A stretch of DNA of 10,134 bases from Ochromonadaceae sp. CCMP2298 (lineage: Eukaryota > Sar > Synurophyceae > Ochromonadales > Ochromonadaceae): positions 6,686-16,819 of the forward strand of contig MU633621.1 of NCBI GenBank assembly GCA_026770595.1, read 5' to 3'. This document shows positions 6,511 to 10,134 of the stretch, one piece after another (position 1 is the stretch's first letter; each line of letters opens with the position of its first letter). The position numbers and the translations under genes were made by a program. Under the pieces are notes generated by a model. That model ran no database searches and was not told where the DNA came from. It saw only the letters and a list, made by a program, of their open reading frames with translations.

Positions 6511-9500
6511 ATGGATCCGCCTAACCCGACACCTCCACTGGGGGAATATTTCCAGTCCCTGGACAAGGACTTCGAAGGCTTCAAAAGCGTGAGTAGCCCC
6601 TGCCTCTGAACTGTGCGTGCCTGTGTGACGTATGGTGTCCATTACGGCCTCCTTGCCATGCTGTTTTCCCCTCTTTCATCCTCCTCAGACACCACACCAT
6701 TTGCTCCCCTCTTATGTAATTCCCCCATACCCACCCCCACCCCCACACCCACACCCACACCCACACCCACCCCCTCAGACCGCCGACGAGGTGTTCGTGT
6801 ACAATGCCACCGATGTGCTGGTGCAATCTACCTGGGAGCTGCCCATCGTGGTGCAGTACCCAGACTCCACGGTGCACTACCAGTTCTGCGCCTCCCCAGG
6901 TACCCACACCCGTATACATAGACATATACATATACATAGACATATACATACATATTGACAGATAGACAGTAGATGGATAGACATAATGATATAGATACAT
7001 TTATACATATACACACACGCTCATTCCCCCCCCCCCCACCCTCCCCCACACACATGCACCCGCAGGCAGCATCACCTTCGGAGTGGTGTTCGTGGCGGCC
7101 CCAGAGGAGGAGCAGGACCTGTCGGACCTGGAGATAGAGACTGTGGAAGACATGCAGGTAACAGGGGAACATGGGAACATATGATGAGAACATGGGAACA
7201 TAATATGGGAATATGGGATTATTCACTCTATGGAGGAGGCGGTGATGGTGGGGGCGGTGGTGGTGGCATTGTATGCTGTATAACCTGGTACTTTATACTA
7301 TAACAGTACATATACTTTATACCCCCCACACTTATAACCCCCCCACCTACCCTCCAAGATGGTTAATTCGGACCTGGACGCGGTGACTGGCTCCTTCGAG
7401 GTGCCCTGCGAGGGGGTGGTCTTCTTCATGTGGGACAACACCTTCGACTGGAGCGCCAACAAGCAGATCAGCTACACCATAGAGGTCAAGCAGGTATGTT
7501 AGTATAGTGCATATGTATGTGCTTATATGTGTTCATATATATATATGTGTGTATGAGTATATTTATGTATATGAGTGTAAGCAGATCAGCTACACCATAG
7601 AGGTCAAGCAGGTATGGTGGTGCTGTTGCTGCGCCTGCTTGTACACTCTCCCCCTCCCCTGTCTAACCCGCCCCCTCTCCCCAAACTCCACTCCTAGCCT
7701 GCCTTCGCCCACAACGACCAACTGCGGGTAGACAGCGCCTCCGCTGACATGCCCCCCCTACTAGAAGAACTGCAGTCGTGCCTGGTGAGGAGGGCAGACG
7801 CGCAGGACAGCATAGAGCACACACAGGCAGACGTGGCCTTTCTGCAGGAACAACTGTCAGACCTGCAGGTGGGTATATTCCCATATACCTATGCTATGTA
7901 TACGCACATACCTATGCTATACATACACATACCTATGCTATTTACACCTATGCTATATAGCTATTCACACCCCTCACCACCCCTCACCACCCCTCACCAC
8001 CCCTATACCCCATCCCCTATACCCCATCCCCTATACCCCCTCCCCTATACCCCCTATTCCCCTATACCCCCCCATACCAGCTGCTGCTGGAGCAGAAGCA
8101 GACCGAGCAGAGGGCACTGCAGTTGGAGGTGGTGGGTGCTAAGGAGACAGTAGGGCTGAAAGACATACTTCTGCAGGGTCTGTGTGTACGTACGTTAGAT
8201 CGTGCCATCCTCTCCCATGTGCTGTCATACCTGCGACCGGGGGTGGCCAGGGTGTGCAGGTACTGGGCAGAGGTGCGAAAAACGCCCCTTTTACCCCCCC
8301 GTCTGCATCGGCAAATGAGCCGGACGAATGTGCGGGTGCAACTGGCGCAGATACGCACAGCAGCTATGCTTCGCGACGATACAACCAATGGTACAACAGC
8401 GGTGGGGGGTGGGGAAGCAGATGGGGAGAGGGGAATAGATCATGGAGATGGGGGGACCGGGGAGGGAGGGACTGGGGGGAACGGGGGGGTGAGCGATGAC
8501 GAAACTCTCTCGGAGGAGGGGTTCGCCAGACCCTCTGGGCGTAAGGGGGCAAGGGGGAGGGGGAAGAGGAAGAAGAGGGATAGGCGAGCGGTACGTGTGG
8601 AGGCTGGTGGGGCAGGGGGCGGTGTGAGTGTGGGTATGGGAGGTAGTGTGGGTATGGGAGGTTTGGGGACAGGGGCAGTTGGTGGGGGTAGTATACCCGC
8701 ACTAACTCTACCTACACCTACACCTACACCTACTGCTCCTGCACCTACATCTGCACCTACCTCTACATCTATCTCTATTGCCCCTTTGTCTGCCTCTACT
8801 GCCTCTGCGTCTGCACCCCTGTCAGCCCCTTTGTCAGCCCCTCTGTCAGCCAACTCCCGCATGCAGGTGGGGCAGGTGGGGGTGAACTTCGACAGCATGC
8901 TAGGGGGGGGCCAGTCCAGCCCCACTGCCCTCCCCCAGTACACACAGTCCACACAGTACACCACCACGATGCACTCTCTCACACAGGCGCTGTCCCCGCA
9001 ACTCGCACCGCCCCAGGGTGTGCGTGTAGGTGGGGGTGGGTTGGGGCAGAGGCTGGCGGGTGCGATTGATAGCGATTATGCACAGGGGGCAGTAGTGGGG
9101 GCAGGGGGGACATTAGCGGGGGTAGTGGGGGTGGTGGGGGTCACACCAGTAGCAGGACAGAAAGCAACACCAGAACCCACAACACCAACAGCAGCAACAA
9201 TACCAGCAGCAGCATTAGCAGTGGGTACTAAACCCAACACGAGGGGGCTGTCAGAAAACCCGCCCCTGCCACTCGTAGCGGAGTCTAAAAAGAAAAAAAG
9301 AAAATCCGCTACTGGGGCTGGCGCTAGCACAGGGGCGGGGGCGGGGATAGCGGGGGCAGAGGGAGCAGCGGGGACAGCGGGGACAGCAGGGTTAGTGGGT
9401 GCAGCGGATGGGGCGGGTGTAGGTGCAGGTGCAGGTGCGGGGGCAGCGGTAGCAGCGGGGACAGGTGCAGCGGGTGCAGGGGCGGTGGGGACAGGTGCGA

Positions 9501-10033
9501 GGAGGGAGAAGGGCCGCAGGGCTGACAGCGACGCGCAGCTGCTCCAACATGTGCAGAACGTCCGCTCCGAGCAGCAGCTGTCATCAATGGTAAACCCATA
9601 CATGCACCGTGTATGTATGTAACCCCCTCTCTCTACTCTAACCCCCTCTCCCTACTTTACTGCCTATGTACTGCCTATGAACCCTTTACTGCCTGTGCAG
9701 GTGGAGTACCTCCAAGCCAGTCAGGTCAAGATAGACACCCTAGCGAATGAAAAAAGGCGCATAAAAAAACTCATCAAGGTATATAGGCTTATATACCACC
9801 GATCTGTCTTTTAATCCCACTCTCTGCTTTCTGATCTGTCTTTTAATCCCACTCTCTGCTCTCTGCTCTGTCTTTTAATACCACCTATCTACCATATTTA
9901 ACAACTATTCGAACTATTGTATCGGGAAACTCATCAGGCCTGGAACGCGTCCTTCGAGAAGAGGAACCACAGACTGCCCACGTCTGGGGAGCGCAAGGGG
10001 CATCTGAGGGAACTCTACGAGGAGTACCAGCAG
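6511..10033 (+). CDS. GOLD-domain, coiled-coil, F-box-like protein; 3' partial
   Basis: Exons: 6511-6588 (ATG), 6779-6899, 7066-7157, 7359-7493, 7698-7868, 8081-9589, 9701-9778, 9938-10033; 760 codons in one frame, then a donor GTGGGT, so the gene runs on. Residues about 27-142 form a GOLD domain: WELPIVVQYPDSTVHYQFCA and GSITFGVVFVA early, ending VVFFMWDNTFDWSANKQISY then TIEVKQ, matching the family's closing strands (lrfDNsyS....k.v.Y.v.v). GOLD domains act in Golgi/secretory traffic and autophagy adaptors. Residues about 163-231 are heptad-rich. Residues about 239-266 (LDRAILSHVLSYLRPG then VARVCRYW) resemble a shortened F-box. Residues about 290-680 are Gly/Ala/Thr/Pro low complexity with basic patches (353-368; SKKKKRKS at 601-608). 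The end is coiled coil, then AWNASFEKRNHRLPTSGERK and ELYEEYQQ, a charged helical motif reminiscent of FAM13-type C-termini. GOLD is well supported; F-box and FAM13 likeness are tentative. Confidence 0.84.
6729..6772 (+). repeat. CCCACA repeat before exon 2 of the GOLD gene
   Basis: CCCAC(A/C)C units run up to the acceptor CCCCTCAG at 6771-6778 and act as a C-rich polypyrimidine tract. A second acceptor-like site, CCTCCTCAG, lies about 90 bp upstream, near 6689. Confidence 0.8.
7461..7616 (+). repeat. Perfect 38-bp direct repeat of exon end plus donor in GOLD gene intron 4
   Basis: Bases 7461-7498 (33 nt of coding exon encoding KQISYTIEVKQ, plus GTATG of the donor) recur without mismatch at 7579-7616 inside the intron 7494-7697, 118 bp downstream. 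The 80 bp between the copies is TATG-rich. Extending the exon to the second donor meets an in-frame TAG at once (GTA TGT TAG). The copy could, however, be included as an in-frame 30-nt microexon from the AAG|CAG acceptor-like point at 7581 to 7611. Perfect identity implies a recent event or an assembly error. Confidence 0.95.
7884..8076 (+). repeat. ATACCTATGCTAT and CCCCTATA/CCCTCACCA repeats in GOLD gene intron 5
   Basis: Intron 7869-8080 consists first of four ATACCTATGCTAT-like units (about 7885-7960), then of CCCCTCACCA and CCCCTATACCCC units (about 7968-8070) up to the acceptor ACCAG. Frames through it, including those that run into the next exon, are repeat artefacts. Confidence 0.85.
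8699..8850 (+). repeat. Coding repeats: (ACACCT)n and (CCCCTNTGTCAG)n
   Basis: Inside the 1.5-kb exon of the GOLD gene, CTACAC units (8707-8735) encode TPTPTPT, and 12-bp units around 8815-8850 encode APLSAPLSAPLSA. Further on, 9340-9500 is a GGTGCA/GGGACAGC-type tract encoding Gly-Ala-Gly-Ala strings. Repeat units are multiples of three, so length changes would keep frame. Confidence 0.85.
9767..9937 (+). repeat. Exon-end copy at the 3' splice site of GOLD gene intron 7
   Basis: The exon ends AAACTCATCAAG (9767-9778). The intron's last bases are AAACTCATCAG (9927-9937), the same string with one A missing, so the intron is bounded by an 11-12 bp direct repeat that supplies the acceptor AG. 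Confidence 0.85.
9801..9896 (+). repeat. Three 32-bp tandem units in GOLD gene intron 7
   Basis: Units at 9801-9832, 9833-9864 and 9865-9896 share GATCTGTCTTTTAATCCCAC-like cores. The first two differ at one position, and the third is more diverged. They fill most of the intron 9779-9937. Confidence 0.9.
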
Positions 10034-10102
10034 GTGGGTTTAAATGCTTATTTACGTATTGGGTGGTGGGTTTAAATGCTTTTCTAAGTAGTGGTGGGTT
10101 TA
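10033..10102 (+). repeat. Tandem copies of a 5' splice site at the window end
   Basis: GGTGGGTTTAAATGCTT begins with the last base of the exon plus the donor (10033-10049), recurs exactly at 10065-10081, and recurs in part (GGTGGGTTTA) at 10093-10102. The intron continues beyond the window. Confidence 0.9.
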
Positions 10103-10134
10103 TTGGGTCACGGAGATGACAGTCACTAACCCCC

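Noticed and set aside
8440-9603. Long minus-strand frames opposite the large GOLD-gene exon
   Set aside because: They are the reverse of Gly/Ala/Thr/Pro repeat codons; low complexity keeps several frames open, and the sense frame continues through splice junctions.

Overview
The window is nuclear DNA from a eukaryote, very probably a unicellular or otherwise repeat-rich lineage that I cannot name. The open frames are short and join only through GT..AG introns. Exons are GC-rich and compact. Introns are built from microsatellites, minisatellites and C-runs. There are no bacterial operons or Shine-Dalgarno sites. Reading the exons by hand gives three protein genes, and every splice junction checked keeps frame.

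Layout: (1) about 182-2389, plus strand: the last eight exons of a calpain-type protein, showing its C-terminal C2-like (domain III) region; the protease core lies upstream of the window. (2) 2978-5982, minus strand: a complete eight-exon gene for an Sfp/AASDHPPT-type 4'-phosphopantetheinyl transferase (447 residues), with an N-terminal extension and an unusual Gly/Pro-rich C-terminal tail. (3) 6511 to beyond 10033, plus strand: a 5'-complete, 3'-open gene whose first eight exons encode a GOLD domain, a coiled coil, an F-box-like segment, a roughly 400-residue low-complexity region with basic patches, and a second coiled coil with a charged helical motif. Genes 1 and 2 converge on a 588-bp spacer holding a G-rich telomere-like run. 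Genes 2 and 3 diverge from a 528-bp spacer holding two strong inverted repeats, a likely shared promoter. The three products have no obvious common pathway; this looks like ordinary gene-dense eukaryotic DNA.

The most interesting signal is in the introns. In three introns, one in each gene, the last 26-35 nt of the upstream exon together with its 5' splice site recurs inside the intron, 118-138 bp downstream. One copy is a perfect 38-bp repeat, one is 25/30 and one 25/35 identical. In two further introns a 9-12 nt piece of the exon end recurs exactly at the 3' splice site, and in two introns the donor itself is the first unit of an intronic tandem repeat. Together these suggest that introns here grow, or arise, by duplication across the 5' splice site, or carry target-site-like repeats. 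No database search or alignment tool was used. Family names rest on recognised motifs, and exon boundaries are hand predictions.
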